A stretch of DNA of 64,000 nt. Origin: Streptomyces yangpuensis (GTDB taxonomy: Bacteria > Actinomycetota > Actinomycetes > Streptomycetales > Streptomycetaceae). The notes beneath the pieces are model-generated. The model was not told the origin of the DNA. It did not search any database and saw only the letters and a list, made by a program, of their open reading frames with translations. The DNA lies in contig NZ_LBMK01000008.1 of assembly GCF_001005295.1 (NCBI RefSeq), forward strand, positions 104,981 to 168,980, in the 5' to 3' direction. Shown here piece after piece: positions 17,026-26,624 of the stretch. Positions within the stretch are counted from its first letter, which is position 1; each line of letters opens with the position of its first letter. The position numbers and the translations under genes are program-made.

Positions 17026-17880
17026 GTGACACGACGCCATGTCGCGCTGCGCGCCTACGACGGTGCGGCAGCAGGTTTGTTCTCGGTGGCCGTCATGGCC
17101 GCGGTGGCCGCAATGGCCGGGTGCACGGCCGACGGGCCGGCCGACGGGAAGGACGGGAGCGGGGCGACCAGCCACGCCCCGCCGACGTCCCCCGCCCCGG
17201 CGGCGTCCACCACCGCGCCCTCGGCCGTCTCCCTCGTACCGGAACTGGACGAGTCCAAGCAGCCGAAGACGGCGGCCGAGGCCCGGGAACTCCTCGCCCG
17301 GATCCTCATCACCGAGGACGCCTTCGGCCCGGGCGTGGTCCGCAGCACACCGTTCGAGAGCAGTTCCGGCCGCTGGCCCGTCCTCGACGAGGGGTGCGTC
17401 TGGCAGACCGCCGACCTGCCGCAGGACGTACTCGCCACGAACACCCGCTACTTCCAGATCCCGGCCGCGGACGGCCACGGCCGCGTCCGGCTCAATGCCA
17501 CGGTGACCGTCCACCGCGACCGCCGGGAATCGGGCTGGGAGACGGCACGCGCCATGGAGGAGGTCCTGCGCTGCCCCGACCAGAAGGTCCGCGAGGGAGA
17601 GCAGCTGGGGGGCCTGCTGGGCAACGCCATGTACCAGGGGGAGCAGCTGAACAACTGGAGCGAGGACGCCTTCAACGAGATCGGCACCTACACCAGTGAG
17701 CAGGACGGCGGACCGCACCGGTACTTCTGGTACCAGGCGCAGTTCGGCCCGGTCACCGTGGCCATCGCGGGCAAGGGCGCCGAGGGCTTCAAGGACGAGA
17801 CCCTCACCCAGCTCGTCGTCCAGGGCAACAGCCGCATGATCGCGCAGGCCAAGCAGGCCCTCGGAAAGGCGGCCGGCTGA
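17026..17880 (+). CDS. Lipoprotein preceding receptor kinases
   Basis: A 284-residue exported lipoprotein. The signal peptide ends in a lipobox (AAMAGC, Cys near residue 36), followed by a Pro/Ser/Thr/Ala linker. The mature domain is soluble and unrecognised, with SLVPELDESKQPKTAAEARELLARILI and FGPVTVAIAGKG. The GTG at 17026 is preceded by GGGGGG; a GTG at 17008 is possible. Its stop overlaps the ATG of the kinase (TGATG), so the two are coupled. It may sense or present a ligand to the kinases; that is inference from position. Confidence 0.8.
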   Translation: MTRRHVALRAYDGAAAGLFSVAVMAAVAAMAGCTADGPADGKDGSGATSHAPPTSPAPAASTTAPSAVSLVPELDESKQPKTAAEARELLARILITEDAFGPGVVRSTPFESSSGRWPVLDEGCVWQTADLPQDVLATNTRYFQIPAADGHGRVRLNATVTVHRDRRESGWETARAMEEVLRCPDQKVREGEQLGGLLGNAMYQGEQLNNWSEDAFNEIGTYTSEQDGGPHRYFWYQAQFGPVTVAIAGKGAEGFKDETLTQLVVQGNSRMIAQAKQALGKAAG

Positions 17881-20039
17881 TGGAGCAGCTGCATCCCTCG
17901 GACCCGTCCCGGATCGGCGGCCACCGCCTCCTCGGACGGCTCGGCGCCGGCGGTATGGGTGTCGTCTACCTCGGCCGCACGGACGACGGCGCGCTCGCCG
18001 CCGTCAAGGTCATCCGGGCCGAGTACGCCGAGGAGTCCGACTTCCGGGCCCGGTTCCGCCGCGAGGCCGAGATCGCCGCCGAGGTCGAGAGCCCGTGGGC
18101 CGTCAGGATCACCGGCGCCGACCCCGACGCCCGGGAACCATGGCTGGCCACCTCCTTCGTCGCCGGCCCGTCCCTGGCCGAGGCCGTCTCCGCCCACGGC
18201 CCGCTCCCGCTGCGCGCCGTACGGATCCTCGGCAAGGCCCTGGCCAAGGCCCTGCAGGTGATGCACGCGCAGGGCCTCGTCCACCGCGACGTCAAACCCG
18301 GCAACGTGCTGCTCGGCATGGACCGGCCCCGGCTCATCGACTTCGGTATCGCCCGGGGCGGCGAGCACACCGCCCTGACCTCGGCCGACGCCGTACTCGG
18401 CACCCCCGGCTTCATCCCGCCCGAGCAGGCCGAGGGCCGCCCCGCCGAACCGTCCGGCGACGTCTTCTCCCTCGGCTGCCTCCTCGCCTACGCCGCCACC
18501 GGCCGGCTGCCCTTCGGTGCGGGCACCGTGGAAGCCGTGCTCTACCGCACCGTCCACGACGAGCCCGACCTCGGCCCGGAGCTGCTCGCCGACCCCGAAC
18601 TCACCGCCCTGCTGCGGACCTGCCTCGCCAAACACCCCGACATCCGGCCCACCGCCGCCGGGCTCGACGAGGCCCTCGTCGAGGACACCCCGGGCGAGGG
18701 GACCGACTGGCTGCCCGACCCGGTCGTCGCGACCATCGCCGAACGGGCCGCCGCCCTGCTCGCCCTGCCCGGTATCGAGGAGACCGTCGCCGACCCCGAG
18801 GCCGCCCCCGCACCCGGCGGGACCGGCCCGGCGTCGTCCCGCAGGCGGTTCCTCCAGATCGCCGCCGGGGCCGTTCTCGCGATCGGCGGCGGCACGGCGG
18901 GCTGGCTGGCGCTGCGCGAGGACGAGGAACCGAAGGGCACATCCGCAACCGCCGCCCGCGCCTGGGTGATCGGCGTACAGGCCGACCTCTCCGGCCCGCA
19001 GAAGGCGGCCGGCATCGCCCAGGAGCGCGGCGTGCGGCTCGCCGTCGACGCCTTCAACTCCCGCAAGGACAAACCCTTCACGCTCACCGTCGCCACCGCC
19101 GACGACGCGGGCGGAGCGGACCGCTCCGCGGCCGCCGCCACCAGCCTCATCTCCGACCCGGACGTACTCGCCGTGATCGGCCCCACCGGCAACGCCACGG
19201 TCACCCCGTGCCTGGAGCTGTACGGCGAGGCGGCGCTGCCCCTGCTCACCGTCTCGGCCCTGGCGAGCGCCTTCAGCGTCGCCGACCGCCGCAGCTTCTT
19301 CCAGGTCAGCCCCATCTCCTTCATCCAGGGCTCGGCGCTGGGCCGCCAGCTCGCCCGGCAGCGCGGGGTGAGCAGGCTGGGCGTCCTGTGCGACCGGGAC
19401 GGCGACGTGGAGGGCTGGCAGGCGATCCTGCACGCGACCCGCACCATCGCCGGCCACGTCCCGGGAGCCACCGTCTATCCACGGGTCGTCCCGCGCGGCA
19501 CACAGGACCTGTCCCCGGTCGTCACCGACATGCTCGCGCACGGCGTCGACGCCTTCTTCTACGCCGGCACCCCCCAGGGAGCGGCCAGGACCGCCGCCCT
19601 GCTGGCCGCCGCCGGCTACCGGGGCCACCGGGCGGCCGACTACGCCGTCATGGGCCCGGAGTTCCTCGCCGCCGCGGGCCCGGCCGCCGAGGGCTGGCAG
19701 TTCGTCGCCCCCTACACCGGCCCCGAGGCCCCCGAGACCGCCGAACTTGCCCGCGCGCACCAGGCGGCGTACGGCACCGCGCCCGACATCTGGACGGCGG
19801 AGGCCTACGACGCGGCGAGCCTGGTCATCGACCGGCTCGTCACGGCGGCCCGCGGCGGGGGCCGCCCGGCCCGCGCCGACCTGCTCACCGCCCTCGCGGA
19901 AGGCTCCTACCGCGGCCTGACCAAGGAGTACGCCTTCGGCAAGGACCGGACGGTGAAGGACAACGCCTACTTCCTCCACCAGGTGGAAGGCGGCCGGATC
20001 CGGTACGTGGGCCCCGTCGCCCGAGCCGCGGCCGGATAG
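17880..20039 (+). CDS. Ser/Thr protein kinase fused to a periplasmic amino-acid-binding-like sensor domain
   Basis: Membrane receptor kinase (719 aa). Cytoplasmic kinase: G-loop LGAGGMGVVYLG, Lys43 in AAVKVI, HRDVKPGNVLL near residue 135, DFGIARGG near 154, then PPE in place of APE. One membrane helix (FLQIAAGAVLAIGGGTAGWLAL split at about residues 322-345) follows RRR. Outside lies a Leu/Ile/Val-binding-type substrate-binding domain: VIGVQADLSGPQKAAGIAQ, LISDPDVLAVIGPTGNATV, then IWTAEAYDAASLVIDRLV. This domain normally serves ABC transporters, so fusion to a kinase suggests ligand-gated signalling. All catalytic residues are present. Coupled to the lipoprotein before it. Confidence 0.92.
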   Translation: MEQLHPSDPSRIGGHRLLGRLGAGGMGVVYLGRTDDGALAAVKVIRAEYAEESDFRARFRREAEIAAEVESPWAVRITGADPDAREPWLATSFVAGPSLAEAVSAHGPLPLRAVRILGKALAKALQVMHAQGLVHRDVKPGNVLLGMDRPRLIDFGIARGGEHTALTSADAVLGTPGFIPPEQAEGRPAEPSGDVFSLGCLLAYAATGRLPFGAGTVEAVLYRTVHDEPDLGPELLADPELTALLRTCLAKHPDIRPTAAGLDEALVEDTPGEGTDWLPDPVVATIAERAAALLALPGIEETVADPEAAPAPGGTGPASSRRRFLQIAAGAVLAIGGGTAGWLALREDEEPKGTSATAARAWVIGVQADLSGPQKAAGIAQERGVRLAVDAFNSRKDKPFTLTVATADDAGGADRSAAAATSLISDPDVLAVIGPTGNATVTPCLELYGEAALPLLTVSALASAFSVADRRSFFQVSPISFIQGSALGRQLARQRGVSRLGVLCDRDGDVEGWQAILHATRTIAGHVPGATVYPRVVPRGTQDLSPVVTDMLAHGVDAFFYAGTPQGAARTAALLAAAGYRGHRAADYAVMGPEFLAAAGPAAEGWQFVAPYTGPEAPETAELARAHQAAYGTAPDIWTAEAYDAASLVIDRLVTAARGGGRPARADLLTALAEGSYRGLTKEYAFGKDRTVKDNAYFLHQVEGGRIRYVGPVARAAAG

Positions 20040-20045
20040 CGGCGG

Positions 20046-22253
20046 ATGCGCCCCCTCCTCCCCGCCGATCCGGCCGCGATCGGCGGGAACCGTCTGCTGG
20101 GCCGCCTGGGTGCGGGCGGCATGGGCACCGTCTACCTGGGCCGTTCTCCCGAGGGCGTGCTGGTCGCCGTCAAGGTGATCCGCGCCGACCACGGCGCGGA
20201 CCCCGCCTTCCGGGCCCGGTTCCGCCGCGAGGCGCAGGCCGCCGCCGGGCTGACCGGACGCTGGATCGTCCCCGTGGTCGCCGCCGACCCGGACGCCCGC
20301 GAACCCTGGCTGGCCACCCCGTTCGTCCCCGGCCCCTCCCTGGCCGAGGCGGTCGGCGGATACGGGCCCCTGCCCGCCAGGACCGTACGCATCCTCGGCG
20401 TCCGGCTCGCCGAGGCCCTGGCCGAGGTGCACGCGGCCGGGCTGATCCACCGCGACGTCAAACCGGGCAACGTCCTGCTGGCCCCGGACGGGCCCCGCCT
20501 GATCGACTTCGGGATCGCGCGGGCGGCCGGGGCGACCACGCTCACGGCCGTGGACGCGGTCGTCGGCACCCCCGGCTACCTCGCACCGGAGCTGGCCCGT
20601 GCGGGCGGCCCCGTCGCGGGTACGGCCGCAGACGTGTTCTCCCTCGGCTGCGTCCTGGCGTACGCGGCGACCGGGACCGGCCCGTTCGGCGGCGGGCACG
20701 CGGCCGCGGTGGTCTTCCGCACCGTCCACGAGGAGCCGGAACTCGGTTCACTGCCGGTCGAGTTGCGCGAGGCGGTCGTCGGATGCCTGCGGAAGGAACC
20801 GGCGGACCGGCCGACCCTCGCCGAGCTCACCGCCCTCCTCGGCCCCGACCCGAGCGGCACGGACCATCGCGGCGCCGCCGCGGGCGGTACGGACCCGGGC
20901 GGCACGGACCCGAGCGGCACGGACCCGGCGGCGGCCGGGGACTGGCTGCCCGCCCCGCTGCCCCGGATCATCGCCGAGCGCTCCACCCGGGCCCTGGACC
21001 TGCCCGCCCCGGAACCCACCCGGATCGACGCACCCGAGCCCGCCCGGCCGTTCACCCGCAGACGGCTGCTCGCGGCCTGCGGAGCCCTGGTCGCCGCCGC
21101 CGCGCCGGTCGCCTGGTACACCACCCGCGGACCCGGCGGCCGCGGGACGGCCGCCCCCGAACGGAACCTCCCGGTCCTGACCCTCGGCCTGCAGGCCGAC
21201 CTCACCGGGCCCGGCCGGGCGACCGGCCAGGCCCACGAGCGCGGCATGCGGCTCGCCCTGGACCACCACAACGCCCGCTCCGACGCCGCCTTCCGGCTGG
21301 CCCTGCGCGTCGCCGACGACGGCGGGGACCCGCAGCGAGCCGCGCAGGCCGTCAAGGAACTGATCGCCGACCCGGCCGTGCTCGCCGTGACCGGCCCCAC
21401 CTGGGACGCGGCCGTGCCGGCACTGGCCGACGCCTGCCTCGCCGCGGACCTCACCCTGGTGCTGGTGTCGGTGGACACCCCTGCCAACGCCACGACGCTG
21501 TGGCGCACGGCGTGCGCCACCCGCCCGAACGACGAGGGCCTCGCCCTCCCCGTTCTGCACTACCTGTCCCGGGTGCGGATCTCGCGCCGTACGGCGGTCG
21601 TCGAGGACGCGGCGAACGGAGCACCGGCGTGGCAGGTCACCCGGGCGCTCCAGCAGAGTCCCCCGGCGCAGGGCACGGTGAGCGTCCACCGCATCCCCGA
21701 GGGCGGCTCCGACTTCGCGGGCACCGTACGCGCACTGACCGAAACCGGCGCCGAGGGCGTCGTGTACGCCGGCACCTCGCCGCAGCGGGCCGGCGAGCTG
21801 GCCCGCGCACTGGCCGACGCCGGCTTCCCGGGCCCCCGCGTGGGACTCCAGCACGCCATGGAACCGGCCTTCCACACCGCGGCCGGCCAGGCAGCCGAGG
21901 GCTGGGTGTTCAGCGCCCTGTTCATCGATCCGCCGGCCGCGTCCGGCACCGCCGATTTCGTCGCGGCCCACCGCAGCGCCCATGGCGAACCGCCCGCGCG
22001 CTGGGCCACCGAGGCGTACGACGCGGTGGGGCTGCTGGCCAGCGCCCTGGCCGGGCTGGGGGGCGAGGGCCGCGACAGGGCGGGCCTGTCCCGCCGGATC
22101 TTCCGTACCACCCACCAGGGCCTCGCCAAGGCAGTCGCCTTCGACACCAGGACGCGAGCCCTGACCGGGGACAACCTCGCCCACCTCTACCGGGCCGAAT
22201 CGGGCCGGTTCCGCTACCTGGGCCGGTACGCGGACGTACGCACCGACCCGTGA
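20046..22253 (+). CDS. Second Ser/Thr receptor kinase with periplasmic binding-like domain (tandem paralogue)
   Basis: A 735-residue paralogue of the preceding kinase, 6 bp downstream. Kinase motifs: LGAGGMGTVYLG, Lys43 in VAVKVI, HRDVKPGNVLL, DFGIARAAG, and PELARAGG in the activation segment. A Gly-Thr-Asp repeat linker (GGTDPGGTDPSGTDP) near residues 275-295 precedes a membrane helix (LLAACGALVAAAAPVAWY). The external domain is again of the amino-acid-binding type (LTLGLQADLTGPGRATGQAH; LIADPAVLAVTGPTWDAAV). Its divergent ligand pocket relative to the first copy suggests a different ligand. Likely arose by tandem duplication. Confidence 0.92.
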   Translation: MRPLLPADPAAIGGNRLLGRLGAGGMGTVYLGRSPEGVLVAVKVIRADHGADPAFRARFRREAQAAAGLTGRWIVPVVAADPDAREPWLATPFVPGPSLAEAVGGYGPLPARTVRILGVRLAEALAEVHAAGLIHRDVKPGNVLLAPDGPRLIDFGIARAAGATTLTAVDAVVGTPGYLAPELARAGGPVAGTAADVFSLGCVLAYAATGTGPFGGGHAAAVVFRTVHEEPELGSLPVELREAVVGCLRKEPADRPTLAELTALLGPDPSGTDHRGAAAGGTDPGGTDPSGTDPAAAGDWLPAPLPRIIAERSTRALDLPAPEPTRIDAPEPARPFTRRRLLAACGALVAAAAPVAWYTTRGPGGRGTAAPERNLPVLTLGLQADLTGPGRATGQAHERGMRLALDHHNARSDAAFRLALRVADDGGDPQRAAQAVKELIADPAVLAVTGPTWDAAVPALADACLAADLTLVLVSVDTPANATTLWRTACATRPNDEGLALPVLHYLSRVRISRRTAVVEDAANGAPAWQVTRALQQSPPAQGTVSVHRIPEGGSDFAGTVRALTETGAEGVVYAGTSPQRAGELARALADAGFPGPRVGLQHAMEPAFHTAAGQAAEGWVFSALFIDPPAASGTADFVAAHRSAHGEPPARWATEAYDAVGLLASALAGLGGEGRDRAGLSRRIFRTTHQGLAKAVAFDTRTRALTGDNLAHLYRAESGRFRYLGRYADVRTDP

Positions 22254-22307
22254 GCGGACCACTCGAACCGTGCGGATCACTCGAACCGTGCGGACTACTC
22301 GAACCGT
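22254..22307. repeat. Three 18-bp tandem repeats between convergent genes
   Basis: Three direct copies of GCGGAYYACTCGAACCGT, differing only at two positions. They start at the kinase stop codon and run into the 3' end of yciO, where they supply its last codons and stop. Looks like a slippage-prone minisatellite. Confidence 0.85.
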
Positions 22308-22915
22308 GAGGTGTCGCCGGCTCCCCGGCGGACGATCTCGGCCTCACCGGAGGAGAAGTCGATGACCGTGGTCGGCTCGGTGCCGCAGTCACCCGAATCC
22401 AGTACGGCGTCCACCTCGTGGTCGAGCCGCTCCTTGATCTCCCAGCCCTGCGTCATCGGCTCGGCCTCGTCCGGCAGCAGCAGGGTGCTGGACAGCAGCG
22501 GCTCGCCGAGCTCGGCGAGCAGGGCCTGGGTGACGACGTGGTCGGGGATCCGGACACCGACGGTCTTCTTCTTAGGATGCAGCAGCTGACGCGGAACCTC
22601 CGAGGTCGCAGGGAGGATGAAGGTGTAACTGCCCGGTGTGGCCGCCTTGATGGCGCGGAACACGTTGTTGTCGATCTGCACGAACTGCCCCAGCTGGGCG
22701 AAGTTCTGGCACACCAGGGTGAAGTGGTGACGGTCGTCCAGGTTGCGGATCGACCGGATCCGGTTGATGCCCTCCCGGTTGCCCAGCTGGCATCCCAGTG
22801 CGAAGCAGGAGTCAGTGGGGTAAGCGACGAGCCTGCCCGAGCGGATCATGTCGACCACGTTGTCGATGGTGCGCCGCTGGGGGTTCTCGGGGTGCACGTC
22901 GAAGTATTTCGCCAT
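22295..22915 (-). CDS. yciO: YciO-type threonylcarbamoyl-AMP synthase family protein
   Basis: A 206-residue Sua5/YciO/YrdC-fold protein. It has the nucleotide-binding features of the family: GRLVAYPTDSCFALGC, the KxR-like region SIRNLDDRHHFTLVC, PGSYTFILPATSEVP and KKKTVGVRIPDH. The TDSCFALGCQL form is typical of the YciO branch rather than TsaC, so a role in tRNA t6A synthesis is less certain. The ATG follows TAGGCT by 6 nt, so it is probably leaderless. The last residues (TSRFE) fall within a tandem DNA repeat. Confidence 0.88.
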   Translation of the reverse strand: MAKYFDVHPENPQRRTIDNVVDMIRSGRLVAYPTDSCFALGCQLGNREGINRIRSIRNLDDRHHFTLVCQNFAQLGQFVQIDNNVFRAIKAATPGSYTFILPATSEVPRQLLHPKKKTVGVRIPDHVVTQALLAELGEPLLSSTLLLPDEAEPMTQGWEIKERLDHEVDAVLDSGDCGTEPTTVIDFSSGEAEIVRRGAGDTSRFE

Positions 22916-22921
22916 CCGCCG

Positions 22922-22927
22922 AGCCTA
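22922..22927 (-). promoter_or_regulatory. -10 element of a leaderless promoter
   Basis: TAGGCT on the minus strand, 6 nt before the yciO ATG, with no ribosome site. Confidence 0.45.
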
Positions 22928-23142
22928 CGCCGTCACGGCGCCGCCCCCGACAGCCCCGGGACCCGACGGCCGCCCGGCCACGGCCGCTCCGGACGCTTCC
23001 CGGCGGTTTCGGAGGGACCATGAGAGGTGACCGTACGCCCCGGACCTCCCCCGGACCTCCCCGGACCGCCCCGCACCAGGGCCGGACGGGACGGGCCGGG
23101 GCGGGTGCCGCCGGGCGACGGTGCCGGAAGGGAGCGTCGCCG

Positions 23143-25281
23143 ATGGGTGCGATCGACGAGCCGGGGGCCAGTGGGCGGCGGCCTGCCGCGGCCGGGCTCG
23201 CCCCGCCGAGCGGGCTGCTCGACGTACTGAACGTGGCGGCCGTCGTCCTCGACGCCGACGGCCGGGTCGCCCTGTGGAGCCCGCAGGCCGAGCAGCTGTT
23301 CGGCTGGACGGCCGCCGAGGCCCTGGGCCAGCCCGCCGCCCGGCTGCTGGCCGCACCGCAGCACGTCGGCCTGGTGACGGAACTCTTCGCGCGGGTCATG
23401 GGCGGCGCCGGCGACTGGGCGGGTGCCTTCCCGGTGCGGCACAAGGACGGCAGCACCCGCCTCGTGGAGTTCCGCAACATGCGGCTCCTCGACGACCGCG
23501 GCGACCTGTACGCCCTGGGCATCGCCACCGACCGCACCACGCTGCGGCAGCTGGAGCGGGACCTCGCCCTGTCGGCCCGCCTCGTGGCCCAGTCCCCGAT
23601 CGGACTCGCGGTCCTCGACACCGAGCTGCGTTACGTCCTGGTCAACCCCACGCTGGAGCGGATCAACGGGCTGCCCGCCTCCGAGCACATCGGCCGGGGC
23701 GTCCGGGAGGCCCTGTCCTTCCTCGACGACACCGAGGCCGCCGAATCGGCGATGCGCCAGGTCCTGGCCACCGGCACACCGCTGCTGGAGCAGTTCACGG
23801 CCGGACGCGCCCACGGCGGGCACCGCGCCGAACACGCGTGGTCGGTGTCCTACTACCGGCTGGAGGACGCCACCGGGCGGGTCCTGGGCCTGGCCACCTC
23901 CGTGGTGGACGTCACCCAGAGCCACCAGGCGGCCCTGGAGATCGCCCGCAGCCGCCGCCGCCTCGCCCTGATCGCCGACGCCACCGTCCGTATCGGCACC
24001 ACCCTCGACCTCGACCAGACCGCGCGCGAGCTCGCCGACGTCGTCGTGCCGGAGCTCGCCGACATCGCCGCCGTCGACATCCTCGACTCCGTCCTCGAAG
24101 GCCGGCCCACCCTCAGGTCGTCGGCCCACGAGCCCGCCGTGTTCCGCGCCCTCGCCGTCGCGGCCGCCTACCCGAGCGAAGCCGTCCGCGCCGCGGACCC
24201 CCCGGGGGACATCGCCCGCTACGCCGCCGACCGGCTGGTCACCCAGTCCGTGACGACCGGCCACCCGGTCCTCGTCGCCCACGTGCAGGCGAGGGACATC
24301 TCCCGGATCGCCCGCGACAGCAACGCCGCCTCCCTCCTCTCCCGCGCCGGACTGCGCTCGTACCTGGCCGTGCCGCTCATCGCGCGCGGCGAGGTCCTCG
24401 GCGCCCTCGACCTCAAACGCACCCGCAACCCGCTGCCCTTCAACGACGACGACATCGTGCTCGCCGGCGAACTGGCCGCGCGCGCCGCCGTGTGCATCGA
24501 CAACGCCCGCTGGTACCGCAACGCGCACCACACCGCCCTCGCGCTCCAGCACCACCTCCTGCCCCACCACCCGCCGCCCACGCCCGGCCTGGAGGTCGCC
24601 TCGCGCTACCGGCCCGCCGCGGCCAGCAGTGAGATCGGCGGCGACTGGTTCGACGCCATCGCGGGACCGGACGACACCACCGTCCTCGTCATTGGCGACG
24701 TCATGGGCAGCGGCATCAACGCCGCCGCCAGCATGGGGCAGTTGCGCACCGCGACCCGCACCCTCGCCGAACTCGCCCTCGACCCGCCCCAGGTGCTCCA
24801 GCAGCTGGACCGCACCACGGCCGCCCTCGAGGAGACCATCGCCACCTGCGTCTACGTCGTCCACGACCCGCACCGCGCGCAGTGCCGCATCGCCGTCGCC
24901 GGCCACCTCCCGCCCGTGCTCATCCGCTCCGGCCACGCACCCAGGCTGCTCGACCTGCCCACCGGAGCACCGCTGGGCGTGGGCGGCATCCCCTTCGAGG
25001 CCACCACCGTTGCCATGGAGCCCGGTGACCAACTGGTCCTCTACACCGACGGTCTGGTGGAGACCCGCGACCAGCCCATCGACGAACGGCTCGCCCTCCT
25101 GCTGGAGCTGCTCGCCGACACCGGCGGCCCCCTGGAGGAGACCTGCGACCGGCTCCTGGACTCCCTGCGCCGTCCCGACGACCACGACGACGTCGCCCTG
25201 GTCATCGCCCGCGCGCGGGCCCTCACACAGGGGCCGGACGCACCCTCGCCGCGCGGCCCGGCCGGTGCGGGCCTAGGCTGA
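23143..25281 (+). CDS. PAS-PAS-GAF-SpoIIE PP2C phosphatase
   Basis: Soluble 712-residue signalling phosphatase that probably dephosphorylates a STAS-domain antagonist. Two PAS domains (residues about 28-130, with VVLDADGRVALWSPQAEQLF; and 150-265, with AQSPIGLAVLDTELRYVLVN), a GAF domain (about 285-440) and a C-terminal SpoIIE/RsbU domain (about 480-700). Metal-binding motifs are present: EIGGDWFDAI, GDVMGSGINAAASMG, LVLYTDGLVETR and the final DDHDDVALVIAR. No membrane segment and no HATPase domain, unlike the copy at 56217. GGAAGGGAG precedes the ATG at 23143. Confidence 0.92.
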   Translation: MGAIDEPGASGRRPAAAGLAPPSGLLDVLNVAAVVLDADGRVALWSPQAEQLFGWTAAEALGQPAARLLAAPQHVGLVTELFARVMGGAGDWAGAFPVRHKDGSTRLVEFRNMRLLDDRGDLYALGIATDRTTLRQLERDLALSARLVAQSPIGLAVLDTELRYVLVNPTLERINGLPASEHIGRGVREALSFLDDTEAAESAMRQVLATGTPLLEQFTAGRAHGGHRAEHAWSVSYYRLEDATGRVLGLATSVVDVTQSHQAALEIARSRRRLALIADATVRIGTTLDLDQTARELADVVVPELADIAAVDILDSVLEGRPTLRSSAHEPAVFRALAVAAAYPSEAVRAADPPGDIARYAADRLVTQSVTTGHPVLVAHVQARDISRIARDSNAASLLSRAGLRSYLAVPLIARGEVLGALDLKRTRNPLPFNDDDIVLAGELAARAAVCIDNARWYRNAHHTALALQHHLLPHHPPPTPGLEVASRYRPAAASSEIGGDWFDAIAGPDDTTVLVIGDVMGSGINAAASMGQLRTATRTLAELALDPPQVLQQLDRTTAALEETIATCVYVVHDPHRAQCRIAVAGHLPPVLIRSGHAPRLLDLPTGAPLGVGGIPFEATTVAMEPGDQLVLYTDGLVETRDQPIDERLALLLELLADTGGPLEETCDRLLDSLRRPDDHDDVALVIARARALTQGPDAPSPRGPAGAGLG

Positions 25282-25324
25282 CCGTGTATGCCGTGCCCTG
25301 GTCCTCGTACCGCAGGAGGCATAG

Positions 25325-26554
25325 GTGAAAACGACGCACGAACGGCTCCGCAGGGCCTGCGCGGCCACCGCCGCGGCTTGCCTGCTTCTCACCGGGGCCG
25401 CGACGGCTCCCGCGTACGGGGCGCCCACCCCCGGACCGACCGCCACCGCCACTCCCTCCCCCGACGCCGGCGGGGAGTTCAAGGCGATCACCCCGGCGGT
25501 CGCGGTCCAACTCGACACCGCCATCCGGCAGGTCATGCGTGAGGCCGGCGTGCCCGGCGTGATCGTCGGCCTGTGGGCACCCGGCAAGGGCAGCTACGTG
25601 AAGGCCTTCGGCGTGGCCGACAAGACGACCGGCGCGCCCATGCAGACCGACTTCAACACCCGCATCGGCAGCCAGACCAAGACGTTCACGGTCACCGCCC
25701 TCCTCCAGCTGGTCGACCAGGGCAAGGTCGGCCTCGACGACCCCATCGGCGACTACATCTCCGGGGTGCCGAACGGCGACCTCATCACCCTGCGCGAACT
25801 GGCCGGTATGCGCAGCGGGCTGTTCAACTACAGCGAGGACCCGGACTTCGACAAGGCGTTCACCTCCGACCCCGACCGCCGTTTCACCCCGCAGCAGCTG
25901 CTCGGGTACTCCTTCAAGCACCCGGTGCAGTTCGCGCCGGACGCGAAGTTCCAGTACTCGAACACCAACCTGATCCTGCTCGGCCTGGTGATCGAGAAGG
26001 TCACCGGCCGGCCGCTCGCCGAGGTCATCGACAAGGACGTCGTGGCGGCGGCCGGACTGCGCCGCACCTTCTTCCCGACCGGGTCCGAGTTCCCCGCACC
26101 GCACGCGCAGGGCTACACCGACCAGACCGCGTCCGGGAAGGTCGAGGTGTCGACGGACTGGGACCCGTCCTGGGCCTGGGCGGCCGGGGCGATGATCTCC
26201 GACCTGCAGAACCTGCGGAGCTGGGCGCGCACCCTCGCCACCGGCACCCTCCTGACGCCCGAGACGCAGGCCCAGCGCCTGAAGACGACCTCCGTCGGCA
26301 TCCCCGGCGCCGGCTACGGCCTGGGCCTCTTCGACGTCCAGGGCTGGATCGGCCACAACGGCTCGCTCCCGGGTTACGAGAGCCTCGGCGTGTACCTGCC
26401 GCAGGCGCAGGCCACCATGGTCGTCATCCTCAACACCGACATCCTGCATGACGGCCAGGAGCCCAGCACGCTCTTCGGCGAGGCGATCACCAGCATCGTG
26501 ACGCCCGGCAACGTGTACCCCGGCCACAAGCCGTCCGAGCCGAAGTCCGGCTGA
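25325..26554 (+). CDS. Secreted serine hydrolase, class C beta-lactamase/DD-peptidase family (S12)
   Basis: A 409-residue exported enzyme. A signal peptide (RRACAATAAACLLLTGAATA, cleavage after AYG-A) leads into an S12 catalytic domain with SxxK as SQTK near residue 115, YSN as QYSNTNLI, and HNG as GHNGSLPGYES in place of the KTG motif. This pattern fits D-alanyl-D-alanine carboxypeptidases or esterases such as the Streptomyces R61 enzyme group (R61 has HTG). Start is GTG 25325 with AGGAGG upstream. A TAGGCT box at 25271-25276, within the end of the phosphatase gene, may be its own promoter. Confidence 0.9.
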   Translation: MKTTHERLRRACAATAAACLLLTGAATAPAYGAPTPGPTATATPSPDAGGEFKAITPAVAVQLDTAIRQVMREAGVPGVIVGLWAPGKGSYVKAFGVADKTTGAPMQTDFNTRIGSQTKTFTVTALLQLVDQGKVGLDDPIGDYISGVPNGDLITLRELAGMRSGLFNYSEDPDFDKAFTSDPDRRFTPQQLLGYSFKHPVQFAPDAKFQYSNTNLILLGLVIEKVTGRPLAEVIDKDVVAAAGLRRTFFPTGSEFPAPHAQGYTDQTASGKVEVSTDWDPSWAWAAGAMISDLQNLRSWARTLATGTLLTPETQAQRLKTTSVGIPGAGYGLGLFDVQGWIGHNGSLPGYESLGVYLPQAQATMVVILNTDILHDGQEPSTLFGEAITSIVTPGNVYPGHKPSEPKSG

Positions 26555-26611
26555 GGCGGGACCCGGGCACCCGCCGGGCAGGACGACGGGTCGGTCGGAT
26601 GATCCGACTGT

Positions 26612-26617
26612 TAGGGT
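26612..26617 (+). promoter_or_regulatory. -10 element of a leaderless promoter
   Basis: TAGGGT, 7 nt before the ATG at 26625; no ribosome site. Confidence 0.55.
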
Positions 26618-26624
26618 CCCAGGC

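Noticed and set aside
17688..20729. A 1000-codon minus-strand frame opposite the receptor kinases
   Set aside because: Same GC artefact; no motifs, and the kinase frames carry all catalytic residues.
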